Shown one piece after another: positions 31,423-40,452 of a stretch of 64,000 nt of DNA. Origin of the DNA: Methylobacter sp. (GTDB taxonomy: Bacteria > Pseudomonadota > Gammaproteobacteria > Methylococcales > Methylomonadaceae); assembly GCF_004322395.1 (NCBI RefSeq), contig NZ_SCTW01000118.1, positions 1 through 64,000 of the forward strand, in the 5' to 3' direction. Under the pieces are notes generated by a model that worked only from the letters and a program-made list of their open reading frames with translations, had not been told where the DNA came from and searched no databases. Position 1 is the first letter of the stretch. The number at the start of each line of letters is the position of its first letter. A program made the position numbers and the translations under genes.

Positions 31423-32160
31423 GGTGCGTCCGCCATCGACGGTCAGTATTTGGCCAGTCATGTAATTGGCGTCCTTAACCAAAAAAAGTACTGTCTTGGC
31501 AATATCAGCAGGCTCTCCGCTACGCTTTAAAGCCACCCGTTGCAGGATTTCCAGATTGGCCGACTCGGATGAATTCTCAGGCCAGAGTATCGCCCCCGGA
31601 GCCACTCCGTTCACTCTGACCGCTGGCCCCAGCTCCTTGGCTAAAACCTTGGTCATCGCAGCTAATCCGGCTTTTGCAATGCTGTATACGGGGTAACCTC
31701 TGAGCCCGCGTTCGGCATGGATATCGACAATATTGACGATGCAGCCTTTGTTGTCAGTTAATGTTTTGGTTAAGGCTTGCGCCAGAAAAAACGGTGCTTT
31801 TAAATTGCTGCCCAATAACTCGTCCCACTGCCGTTCGGTCACGCTGGGTACGGCCGTAGGATAGAAAGATGAGGCATTATTCACCAGCACATCTATGCCG
31901 CCCCAAGCCATACAGGCTTCCTTGGCAACAGCTTCAAGCTCAGCCATGTTCAGTAAATCGGCCTGCATGATTTTGGCTGAGTCGGGACGCTGTTGGTTCA
32001 GCTCATCGCAAAGCTGTTGCGCCTCTGCCGCTGAAGACCGGTAATGCAAAAAAATATTACAGCCTTCGCTATGCAGCAGCCGCGCACAAGCCGCGCCTAT
32101 GCGTTTGGCGGCGCCGGTAATCAATACATTTTTTAAATGATCGTTCATTGATGGCTTCAA
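31411..32160 (-). CDS. SDR oxidoreductase, probable pteridine reductase (FolM-like)
   Basis: VLITGAAKRIGAACARLLHSEG...NNASSFYPT...YSIAKAGLAAMTKVLAKELGP; adjacent to folBK. Confidence 0.8.
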   Translation of the reverse strand: MKPSMNDHLKNVLITGAAKRIGAACARLLHSEGCNIFLHYRSSAAEAQQLCDELNQQRPDSAKIMQADLLNMAELEAVAKEACMAWGGIDVLVNNASSFYPTAVPSVTERQWDELLGSNLKAPFFLAQALTKTLTDNKGCIVNIVDIHAERGLRGYPVYSIAKAGLAAMTKVLAKELGPAVRVNGVAPGAILWPENSSESANLEILQRVALKRSGEPADIAKTVLFLVKDANYMTGQILTVDGGRTLFY

Positions 32161-34820
32161 TCTGCTTTGTAGATCAAGCTTTTACTTGCCACTTCGTACA
32201 CATCTTTGGAAATCGCTTCGGTCGTTATAATGCGTTCCAGCTGTGCTTTTATCAGCGCCTGCCTGCCTTCGTCGAATCTGCGCCATGAGGTTAACGCGCC
32301 GACCATCCGTGAAGCAACTTGCGGATTCAACGTGTTCAGTGCGATAACTTGGTCGGCGAGAAATTGATAGCCTTGCCCATTGGCTACATGAAAATGCAGC
32401 GGATTGGACTGGCTGAACGCGCCAATTAATGACCTGACGCGGTTTGGATTTCTTAAATCGAATGCAGGATGCTGCATTAGCGCCTGTACGGTCGCAAAGG
32501 TATCGGGCATGCTGCTGGTGGCTTGCAGCGCAAACCATTTATCTATAACCAGTGCTTCCGTTTTCCATTGATAATAAAAGCTGTCCAGGCACTTTTGTTT
32601 GGCTGGATGCGGGTTGTTGATAATAACCGTTAACGCCGCCATTTGATCGGTCATGTTTTTTGCGTGGTTAAATTGCTGCTCCGACAATTGGCGAATGTAA
32701 GTGTTTTCCAGTTTACTTAAATAACTTAAACAAGTGTTCTTGATGCGTCTGCGGCCTATTGCGCCGGAGTCGAACTTCCCGGATTCATCCCGGTGATTAG
32801 TTTGATATAAAGCCTGAAACTGTGTTTGTAATTGTTCGGCTAAAGTCAGAATGACAAACTCGCGGGCAGCATGGATAGCTTCTACGTCTACAACTTCCAT
32901 TTGTTCGGCCAGATAAGTTTCCGAGGGCAGGCTTAATAGCAATGAAAAATACGACAAGTCATCCCACGGTTGCTCCAACACCTGCTTAAAGGCATTAACC
33001 ATGATGGGATTGACGTGCATGCCCTTGCCATTTTGTATATCGGCAATCAGTCCGTTAATGATTTTTCCTGCCAATTGTTGTCCGGCTTCCCAGCGATTAA
33101 ACGTGTCGCTGTCGTGGCTTAATAGAAACGCAAGCTCATCCAAGCTACGCTCCATCACCAGCTTAACCGGCGCCGAAAAACCTCTCAAGATAGAAGTCGC
33201 CGGCTGTTCGGCTAAATTCTCGAAGATAAAAGTCTGTTCAGGTTCAGTGAGTTGCAGAATAACTTCACCGCGTGCTTGATCGCGGTCATGTAGCTTGCAA
33301 GGCGCGACGGATCCGTCTTTATTGAGCAAACCCACAGTTACCGGAATATGTAGCGGTTCTTTAACTTCTTGTCCAGGCGTCGGAGGGCAGCTTTGGCTTA
33401 TGTTTAACGTCAGGGTTTGCGCGGATGGGTCATAGTGCTGTTGAACGGTTAATACCGGTGTTCCGGCCTGGGCATACCAACGGCGAAATTGAGTCAGATC
33501 GATATTGTTGGCAGCTTCCATCGCGCTGACAAAATCATCGCACGTCACTGCTTGCCCGTCGTGACGTTCGAAATATAAATCGCTGCCTTTGCGAAAGCCT
33601 TCCGCGCCAACCAAGGTGTGAATCATGCGCACTACTTCGGCGCCTTTTTCATACACGGTCATAGTGTAAAAATTGTTGATTTCTATATAAGCGTCAGGGC
33701 GTATCGGATGCGCAAGAGGGCCTGCATCTTCGGGAAACTGGCGGGTACGTAGCGCATTGACATCTTCGATGCGTTTTACGGCCTTGGAGGTGCGGTCGCC
33801 GGTAAATTCCTGATCGCGAAATACTGTAAAACCTTCTTTCAGGCTGAGCTGGAACCAGTCCCGGCAAGTGATGCGGTTGCCGGTCCAGTTATGGAAGTAC
33901 TCATGGCCGATCACGGCTTCGATCGATTCATAATCCGAGTCGGTTGCGGTATCGGGCCGCGCCAGCACGAATTTGGTATTAAATACGTTAAGCCCTTTGT
34001 TTTCCATTGCGCCCATATTGAAATGGCCCACCGCAACGATCATATATAAATCCAGATCGTATTCGCGGCCGTACACCTGTTCATCCCAAAGCATGGCGTT
34101 TTTCAGCGACTGCATCGCATGGCTGCATTTATCCATATCGTGCCTTTCGACAAAGATTTGCAGATCAATGTCACGGCCGGATTGCGTAGTAAAGCGATCC
34201 GCTATACATTCGAGTTGTCCTGCAACCAGCGCGAACAGATAGCACGGCTTGTTGAACGGGTCTTCCCAAGTCACCCAATGGCGATTGTCAGGCAACTCCC
34301 CTTCAGCGATTTTGTTGCCGTTGGATAATAAAATCGGATAGCGGTCTTTATCGCCGACCAATGTCGTGGTGAACAGGGTCATCACGTCGGGGCGGTCCAG
34401 AAAATAGGTGATTTTCCTGAAGCCTTCCGCCTCGCATTGGGTGCACAGCATGCCGTTGGAAAGATATAGTCCTTCTAAAGCGGTGTTGGCTTTCGGGTTG
34501 ATCGTGTTTTCGATGGTCAGCACAAAACGTTGCTGCTGCGGAACTTGATTAATGATTAATGCATCCTGGGTTTGCAGGTATTGATCTTTAGTTAAGTCAT
34601 TGCCGTTATCCAAGTTAACACGGATAAGTTTCAGGTTTTCACCCGATAAAATCAGTGACGTATCGCGAGACTGGCTGGCAGGGTTGCGGCTCAGGGTGAG
34701 TCGGGAACTAACCAAGGTGTTTTCATCGTCCAGCGTAAAATTTAAAGTAACGCTGTGAATCAGGTATTCCGGGGCGGTGTAGTCTTTTAGATAGGTGGTT
34801 TGTGGATTAGAGTCGCGCAT
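32157..34820 (-). CDS. pepN: aminopeptidase N (M1 family)
   Basis: GAMENKGLNVFNTKFVLA...VIGHEYFHNWTGNRITCRDWFQLSLKEG. Confidence 0.97.
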   Translation of the reverse strand: MRDSNPQTTYLKDYTAPEYLIHSVTLNFTLDDENTLVSSRLTLSRNPASQSRDTSLILSGENLKLIRVNLDNGNDLTKDQYLQTQDALIINQVPQQQRFVLTIENTINPKANTALEGLYLSNGMLCTQCEAEGFRKITYFLDRPDVMTLFTTTLVGDKDRYPILLSNGNKIAEGELPDNRHWVTWEDPFNKPCYLFALVAGQLECIADRFTTQSGRDIDLQIFVERHDMDKCSHAMQSLKNAMLWDEQVYGREYDLDLYMIVAVGHFNMGAMENKGLNVFNTKFVLARPDTATDSDYESIEAVIGHEYFHNWTGNRITCRDWFQLSLKEGFTVFRDQEFTGDRTSKAVKRIEDVNALRTRQFPEDAGPLAHPIRPDAYIEINNFYTMTVYEKGAEVVRMIHTLVGAEGFRKGSDLYFERHDGQAVTCDDFVSAMEAANNIDLTQFRRWYAQAGTPVLTVQQHYDPSAQTLTLNISQSCPPTPGQEVKEPLHIPVTVGLLNKDGSVAPCKLHDRDQARGEVILQLTEPEQTFIFENLAEQPATSILRGFSAPVKLVMERSLDELAFLLSHDSDTFNRWEAGQQLAGKIINGLIADIQNGKGMHVNPIMVNAFKQVLEQPWDDLSYFSLLLSLPSETYLAEQMEVVDVEAIHAAREFVILTLAEQLQTQFQALYQTNHRDESGKFDSGAIGRRRIKNTCLSYLSKLENTYIRQLSEQQFNHAKNMTDQMAALTVIINNPHPAKQKCLDSFYYQWKTEALVIDKWFALQATSSMPDTFATVQALMQHPAFDLRNPNRVRSLIGAFSQSNPLHFHVANGQGYQFLADQVIALNTLNPQVASRMVGALTSWRRFDEGRQALIKAQLERIITTEAISKDVYEVASKSLIYKAD

Positions 34821-35227
34821 TATTTATACCTGCTATTGTGATCGGAAGATCTGATGTTTGGGGTGGCGAACAGTACGATTAATAACCAGGCTGTTAAAAA
34901 ACAAACGCCGCCGAAGGGAGTGATCATGCCTAGCCAGGTATGATTGAGTAATGCCAGGGCATACAAGCTGCCGGAAAACAGTAAGATGCCCGCGAACATC
35001 AACCACCCTGCCCAATGCACTAATTTGGAATTAGGCGCTTGCTGCCGGATCAGGGCAATGCCTATCAGTCCCAGTGCATGCCACATTTGATAAGTCACGC
35101 CGGTTTGGTAGATCGTTAACATTTCCGGGCTGATGATCGTCTTTAAGCCGTGAGCGCCAAATGCGCCCATGCCGACACCGATCAATGCGCTTAACGCGCC
35201 GAGCAATAAAAAAATCGAGTTCATCAT
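34820..35227 (-). CDS. DUF423 family small membrane protein (YgdD-like)
   Basis: MGAFGAHGLKTIISPEMLTIYQTGVTYQMWHALGLIGIAL. Confidence 0.88.
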   Translation of the reverse strand: MMNSIFLLLGALSALIGVGMGAFGAHGLKTIISPEMLTIYQTGVTYQMWHALGLIGIALIRQQAPNSKLVHWAGWLMFAGILLFSGSLYALALLNHTWLGMITPFGGVCFLTAWLLIVLFATPNIRSSDHNSRYK

Positions 35228-35769
35228 TTCTCCATTAGTCTGGGCATGAGTTGCACCAGATTACAGGGTCGGGTGCGATGATCGAGCTGCTCCTTGATCA
35301 GTGTGTCCCATGCGGTACGGCAGGCTCCCGATGAGCCGGGCAGGCAAAATATATAGGTCGCATTGGCGACCCCGGCAATTGCTCTGGACTGGATGGTTGA
35401 GGTTTTAATGTCCTGATAGGAAAGCATTCTGAAGACCTCGCCAAAACCGTCCAGCATCTTGTCCAGCAACGGAGCAACCGCTTCAGGCGTACCATCCCTG
35501 CCGGTTATGCCGGTGCCGCCGGTGGTAATGATGGCATTAACATTGTCTGCGGCAATCCAGTTTGAAACAGCGGCCCTGATTTGGTAAATATTGTCAGGCA
35601 CTATTTTTTTTTCGATAACCTGATGCCCTGCATCGGTTACGCGTTCAACCAGCGTTTTGCCAGATATATCATCGGCATCGGTGCGGCTGTCGGAAACAAC
35701 TAGTATCGCTATATTTAAGGGGATGAAATTTCTATCTGTAGTCATGTTTTTAATAAAGGCGAAAGGCAA
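35224..35769 (-). CDS. moaB: molybdenum cofactor biosynthesis protein MoaB
   Basis: NIAILVVSDSRTDADDISGKTLVERV...ITTGGTGITGRDGTPEAV...FCLPGSSGACRTAW; true start likely 35745 because the upstream codons derive from a repeat. Confidence 0.92.
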   Translation of the reverse strand: MPFAFIKNMTTDRNFIPLNIAILVVSDSRTDADDISGKTLVERVTDAGHQVIEKKIVPDNIYQIRAAVSNWIAADNVNAIITTGGTGITGRDGTPEAVAPLLDKMLDGFGEVFRMLSYQDIKTSTIQSRAIAGVANATYIFCLPGSSGACRTAWDTLIKEQLDHRTRPCNLVQLMPRLMEK

Positions 35770-35833
35770 AAGGCGAAAGGCGAAGGTGCAAGATTCGAAA
35801 GCATGCGTCTTTCGCCTTTTGCCTTTCGCCTTT
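35755..35833. repeat. AAGGCGAAAGGC-type long inverted repeat (copy 1)
   Basis: 25-nt perfect arms AAAGGCGAAAGGCAAAAGGCGAAAG (35755-35779) / CTTTCGCCTTTTGCCTTTCGCCTTT (35809-35833). Confidence 0.85.
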
Positions 35834-35840
35834 CATCTGA

Positions 35841-37232
35841 TCACTTTAACACAACAAAGAAGCCTTCCTGTCCTCGCTGAATGTTAATGAGTAGAGGGCC
35901 ATTCGGATCAACCACCTGCTTTAATTCCTCAAGATTGTGAACGCGATAGCGATTTGCGGACACGATAACGTCGCCAGGCCGCAAGCCTGCGCGCCATACC
36001 CCGGACGCCGTGTCGATCTTTTCAAATAAGACGCCTTCAACCTGGCCTTTTAGCGTCGTGCTTAATTGCGCGCCTTGTAACGAGCGATGTAGCTGATTCC
36101 CTGCCAGTCTCGGTAACTCCTGTTTGCCGATTGTGGCGGTAACCTGTTTTTTCTCGCTGCCGCGGAAATATTCCAGATCAACTTTGTCACCAATTTGCAT
36201 CATGCCGATGATATTGCGTATGTCATGGCTGTTTTTAATGGGACGTCCATTGGCTGAAACAATAATGTCACCCGGTTCCAACCCGGCTTTTGCTGCGGGT
36301 GAGTTGCTTTCAATCCTACTGATCGCAGCGCCTTGGATATTTTTTAAATTAAAGGCCTTAACCAACTCAGGTGTCAGATCCTGCGTGGTTACGCCCAATA
36401 AGCCGCGCCGAACCTCTCCGTGCTTGACCAGCGATTCCTTGATGGTCATGACCATATTGGAGGGTATAGCAAAACCGATGCCGACGTTACCACCGGTGGG
36501 AGCAAGAATTGCGGTATTCATGCCGACAAGCTCGCCGCGCAGGTTGACCAGCGCGCCCCCTGAATTGCCGGGATTGATCGATGCATCGGTCTGGATAAAA
36601 TCTTCGTAGCCTTCTATGCCGAGGCCGGAACGGCCCAAGGCGCTGACTATGCCTGATGTCACGGTTTGCCCCAAGCCGAACGGATTGCCGATCGCGACAA
36701 CAAAATCGCCGACTTTCAGTTGGCTGGAATCTGCAATCGGAATCATAGTCAAGTTATCGACAGGGATCTGAATAATGGCAACATCGGCTTCAGGATCGGT
36801 ACCGACTAATTTAGCGGCAAGCTGGCGGCCATCATTTAAGGTTACTGTGATGGTGTCCGCTTTATCGATAACATGGTTGTTGGTTAGCACCAGACCCTGT
36901 TTGCTGTCGATAATAACGCCGGAGCCCAAACTATTTCTTTGTTGCCGCCGCAGTTGCTGGTCGGGTATGTTAAAAAACTGGCGAAAAACCGGATCCTGCA
37001 TTAGTGGATTTTCACTAACCGTGATATTGGTCGAGGTTGATATGTTGACCACCGCAGGCATGCTGCGCTCAAGCATCGGAGCTAAAGACGGTAGCGCTTG
37101 TCCCTCTACGTAAGGCGGTAAACCTGCTTGTACAGGCAAGACTATACAAAAATAAACGGGTAAAAAAGTTAAAAATAACAGCCGTTTTATTGGTTTAATG
37201 TTCATCATCATTTTCCCGTGTTTGTGAAACAT
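35841..37232 (-). CDS. degQ: Deg/HtrA-family periplasmic serine protease with two PDZ domains
   Basis: SLGSGVIIDSKQGLVLTNNHVIDKA...DASINPGNSGGALVNLRGELVGMNTAI; two PDZ regions. Confidence 0.9.
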   Translation of the reverse strand: MFHKHGKMMMNIKPIKRLLFLTFLPVYFCIVLPVQAGLPPYVEGQALPSLAPMLERSMPAVVNISTSTNITVSENPLMQDPVFRQFFNIPDQQLRRQQRNSLGSGVIIDSKQGLVLTNNHVIDKADTITVTLNDGRQLAAKLVGTDPEADVAIIQIPVDNLTMIPIADSSQLKVGDFVVAIGNPFGLGQTVTSGIVSALGRSGLGIEGYEDFIQTDASINPGNSGGALVNLRGELVGMNTAILAPTGGNVGIGFAIPSNMVMTIKESLVKHGEVRRGLLGVTTQDLTPELVKAFNLKNIQGAAISRIESNSPAAKAGLEPGDIIVSANGRPIKNSHDIRNIIGMMQIGDKVDLEYFRGSEKKQVTATIGKQELPRLAGNQLHRSLQGAQLSTTLKGQVEGVLFEKIDTASGVWRAGLRPGDVIVSANRYRVHNLEELKQVVDPNGPLLINIQRGQEGFFVVLK

Positions 37233-37342
37233 GTCTAATCCGCGATATATGTATAAAAATGTTTAATACAAGGTGTGCTAAAGTAGATTTTTTTTGACAA
37301 TCAATGCTGTCATTTAGCTGTTATCTTGCTTAGAATATTTAA

Positions 37343-38689
37343 ATGGCCGTAGATGTCAATTCTGAAGATGGACTGATTATTCGCAAGCTGATCCCGCTCG
37401 CAACGTTGCCGAGCGCTCGATTCAATGCTTTATGCGCTGAAATGGCTGTTGAAGAAATACAAGATGGTTTTTTGTTTGAAAAAGGCGACGTAAACCCCCA
37501 GCTTGTTTATCTGATAAGCGGAGAGGTTACTCTTCAGGCGGCTGGGCTGGTTGTTGAAGTTATTACTGCAGGCAGCGATTCGGCCAAGTTTGCGCTGGCG
37601 CACCAGATTCCCAGAAAGATTGATGCGGTCGCGAACGGAAAAGTGCGTTTTTTGCGGCTAAATGCTGATATTGTTAAAAATTCCCCACCTTTTATTGATA
37701 AAGAAGAGGACAACAGTTACATGGTCATTGACGAGACTGAAAGCGATCCAGATGACTGGATGACAGCATTATTGAGGTCGCCTGTTTTTCAACGTCTCCC
37801 TCCCGCCAATTTGCAAAAAATCTTAATGGGTTTGGAGGTCGTTCATTTCAATAAGGGCGAAACCATACTCGAACAGGGCAGTGCAGGTGATTATTATTAT
37901 CTGATTAAAAACGGTCAATGCCTATTAACGCGTAAGCCATCGCCCAATGCAAAAGAAATTAAATTAGCCCAGCTGACCAATGGAGATACCTTTGGCGAAG
38001 ATGCATTGCTTTCCGGTGCGCCCAGAAACGTAACCATTACAGCACTGACGGATATCTCTTTATTACGTTTAGACAAAAAACAATTTGTATCTTTAATAAA
38101 AGAGCCTTCTTTAAAGTTTGTTGATTATGAGGGAATGCAGGAGGCGGCAAGAAAAGGGGCGGTTTTGCTGGATGTTCGTTCGCAAGATGACTATGAAAGC
38201 CAGCATCTTGAGGGGAGTATCAATGCACCATTTTTCTCTTTAAGAATGCAACTTAAGACATTTAGCTCTGAAAAGCCTGTCATTGTTGTTTGTCAGGATG
38301 GTAAAACCAGCGAAGCAGCCGCATTTTTGTTGCTCAAGAATAAAATTGAGGCGATGATTTTAAGAGGCGGGATGGCAAGTCTTGCGCCTGCTGCGGAGCA
38401 GGAAATTGACGCTCCTCTTTCAGCTGATGATCGTCCGGAAAGTTTTCCTCAGGATGGCGATCTGAAACAGCCTGCCGATAATTCGTCAAATGCCTCTAAC
38501 ATCATTTTGGAAGATCAAATTAGAGTTCTTAAATTGGAAAATGAAGCGCTCAAGAATGCCAACCAACAGCTCAGTGAACAATGCAAAAACCTGGAGTTTG
38601 ACAAGGAAAATGCTGAGAAGCAATGCCGAATACTGCATAAGCAGATGGAGAAGCTAACTCAGGTTTTGGATAAGCTAAAAGGAGGGTGA
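37343..38689 (+). CDS. multi-domain protein: degenerate and canonical cNMP-binding domains + rhodanese + C-terminal coiled coil
   Basis: KGETILEQGSAGDYYYLIKNGQCLLTRK...GDTFGEDALLSGAPRNVTITALTDISLLRLD; rhodanese AARKGAVLLDVRSQDDYESQHLEGSINAPFFSLR...VVCQDGKTSEAAAFLL; heptad-like tail LEDQIRVLKLENEALKNANQQL. Confidence 0.82.
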   Translation: MAVDVNSEDGLIIRKLIPLATLPSARFNALCAEMAVEEIQDGFLFEKGDVNPQLVYLISGEVTLQAAGLVVEVITAGSDSAKFALAHQIPRKIDAVANGKVRFLRLNADIVKNSPPFIDKEEDNSYMVIDETESDPDDWMTALLRSPVFQRLPPANLQKILMGLEVVHFNKGETILEQGSAGDYYYLIKNGQCLLTRKPSPNAKEIKLAQLTNGDTFGEDALLSGAPRNVTITALTDISLLRLDKKQFVSLIKEPSLKFVDYEGMQEAARKGAVLLDVRSQDDYESQHLEGSINAPFFSLRMQLKTFSSEKPVIVVCQDGKTSEAAAFLLLKNKIEAMILRGGMASLAPAAEQEIDAPLSADDRPESFPQDGDLKQPADNSSNASNIILEDQIRVLKLENEALKNANQQLSEQCKNLEFDKENAEKQCRILHKQMEKLTQVLDKLKGG

Positions 38690-38837
38690 AACAGGATAGG
38701 CGGTTTGCCCTCTAAATATATTTTAAAGAGAGCGGCAGCGTAACCCGGAACAGTCAAAGATGAAGATGCCGGGTTAGGATGCGTTCGGTTTTTACTGATG
38801 GAGCTTTTGCCGAAAAGAAATTTTTGAACTCAAATAA

Positions 38838-38993
38838 TTATTTGATTTTTGCTTCTTTGTAAATAACGTGTTTACGAACAACAGGATCAAATTTTTTGAT
38901 CTCCATTTTTTCGGGCATAGTCCGTTTATTTTTGGTTGTTGTATAAAAATGTCCGGTTCCTTCGGTCGAAATCAATTTAATTTTATCGCGCAT
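38838..38993 (-). CDS. rpmG: 50S ribosomal protein L33 (absent from the supplied ORF track)
   Basis: Translation read by hand: [51 protein letters not shown]. Confidence 0.95.
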   Translation of the reverse strand: MRDKIKLISTEGTGHFYTTTKNKRTMPEKMEIKKFDPVVRKHVIYKEAKIK

Positions 38994-39005
38994 TTTTTTA
39001 TCCTC

Positions 39006-39242
39006 TTAAGAGTTATCGCCGGATTTACGTAAATCGGCAAGAACGGCATCGATGCCTCTCTTGTCAATGATACGCATGCCTTTAGTGGAAATTCTGAGGC
39101 GAACCCAACGGTTTTCGCTTTCTACCCAGAATCTGTGGTGTTGCAAATTTGGACAAAAGCGTCTTTTAGTTTTGTTGTTGGCGTGTGAAACGTTGTTACC
39201 TGTAACCGGGCGCTTGCCTGTTACTTGACATACTCTGGACAT
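39006..39242 (-). CDS. rpmB: 50S ribosomal protein L28
   Basis: [52 protein letters not shown]. Confidence 0.97.
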   Translation of the reverse strand: MSRVCQVTGKRPVTGNNVSHANNKTKRRFCPNLQHHRFWVESENRWVRLRISTKGMRIIDKRGIDAVLADLRKSGDNS

Positions 39243-39330
39243 GATTAACCCCTAATGCGTGTCTAAATTCAAAAGTTAGCCGAGCTTTATACCAAAAAAT
39301 CTTTTCAAGGTAAATAACAATCTATAAAAT

Positions 39331-39411
39331 AAGGCGAAAGGTGAAGGACGAAAGGCAAAAGGCGCAATGGGTTTTTACCCTTTCGCCCTTTGTCTTTCGC
39401 CTTTCGTCTAA
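39331..39411. repeat. AAGGCGAAAGG-type long imperfect inverted repeat (copy 2)
   Basis: AAGGCGAAAGGTGAAGGACGAAAGGCAAAAGGC... vs ...CCCTTTCGCCCTTTGTCTTTCGCCTTTCGTCT. Confidence 0.75.
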
Positions 39412-39432
39412 CATATTTATCAGGAAAAAATA

Positions 39433-40452
39433 ATGCCCATTAAGCTCGGCATGGTCATGGACTCCATTGATCATATCAACATAAAAAAAGACACCAGTTT
39501 TGCAATGTTACTTGAAGCTCAGGCCAGAGGCTGGGAATTGCATTATATGGAACTTAACGATTTATTCCTGAGAAACGGCAGGGCTTATGCCAGAACGCGG
39601 ACGATTCAAGTTCAGCGGAATGAAAAAAGCTGGTACGAGTTTACCGCTGAGCAGGATATTTCGTTGGACGAGCTGGATGTGATCATGATGCGTAAGGATC
39701 CTCCTTTCGACCAGGAATATATTTATGCAACCTATTTGCTGGAACGCGCCGAGAGCATGGGGGTTTATGTCATCAACAAACCGCAGTCATTGCGGGATGC
39801 CAATGAAAAGCTTTTTACCGCGTGGTTTCCGCAATGCTGCGCAGAAACTTTGGTCGCCAGAGAGCCAGCCAGAATCAGGGACTTCTTGCTGGAGCAGGGC
39901 GAGATCATTTTAAAACCACTGGATGGCATGGGCGGCACCTCTATTTTTCATTTGCGTCAGGGCGATCCGAACCTTAGCGTGATCCTGGAAACCATGACTC
40001 AGTACAACAGCCGCTATGTGATGGCGCAAAAATACCTTCCGCAAATTGTCGACGGCGATAAACGCATATTGCTGGTTAACGGCGAGGTCATACCGTTCGC
40101 TCTGGCGCGCATCCCTGCCCAAGGTGAAACCCGTGGCAATTTGGCGGCGGGCGGACGGGCGGAAGGTCGGCCCTTAACCGAGCGGGATCGCTGGATTGCT
40201 AATCAAGTTGGGCCGACATTACGGGACAAAGGTCTGATTTTTGTCGGGATCGATGTGATTGGCGATACACTGACCGAGATTAATGTTACCAGCCCTACTT
40301 GCGTACAGGAATTGGATCGTCAGTTTGGCTTGAATATTTGCGGTCAGCTCATGGATCATATCGAAACGACCCTGAGCCGCACCTGCTCCAGGCAGGTGCG
40401 CGGCACACACACCATCCATGGCGATAATGAAAACACATCAGGTAATGTTTGA
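39433..40452 (+). CDS. gshB: glutathione synthetase with repeat-derived C-terminal extension
   Basis: IKLGMVMDSIDHINIKKDTSFAMLLEAQARGWELHYMELNDLF...ILKPLDGMGGTSIF...; C-terminus ...SRTCSRQVRGTHTIHGDNENTSGNV overlaps a repeat. Confidence 0.95.
   Translation: MPIKLGMVMDSIDHINIKKDTSFAMLLEAQARGWELHYMELNDLFLRNGRAYARTRTIQVQRNEKSWYEFTAEQDISLDELDVIMMRKDPPFDQEYIYATYLLERAESMGVYVINKPQSLRDANEKLFTAWFPQCCAETLVAREPARIRDFLLEQGEIILKPLDGMGGTSIFHLRQGDPNLSVILETMTQYNSRYVMAQKYLPQIVDGDKRILLVNGEVIPFALARIPAQGETRGNLAAGGRAEGRPLTERDRWIANQVGPTLRDKGLIFVGIDVIGDTLTEINVTSPTCVQELDRQFGLNICGQLMDHIETTLSRTCSRQVRGTHTIHGDNENTSGNV
40376..40425 (+). repeat. hairpin + ACACACCATCCxTGGCGAT box element, copy in gshB 3' end
   Basis: GCCGC ACCTGC TCCAG GCAGGT GC GCGGC ACACACACCATCCATGGCGAT; same architecture as the three pyrB copies. 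Confidence 0.75.

Noticed and set aside
38741-38776. TAACCCGG...CCGGGTTA inverted repeat after the cNMP-rhodanese gene
   Set aside because: Short 8-bp stem with a ~20-nt loop and no T-tract; could be chance.
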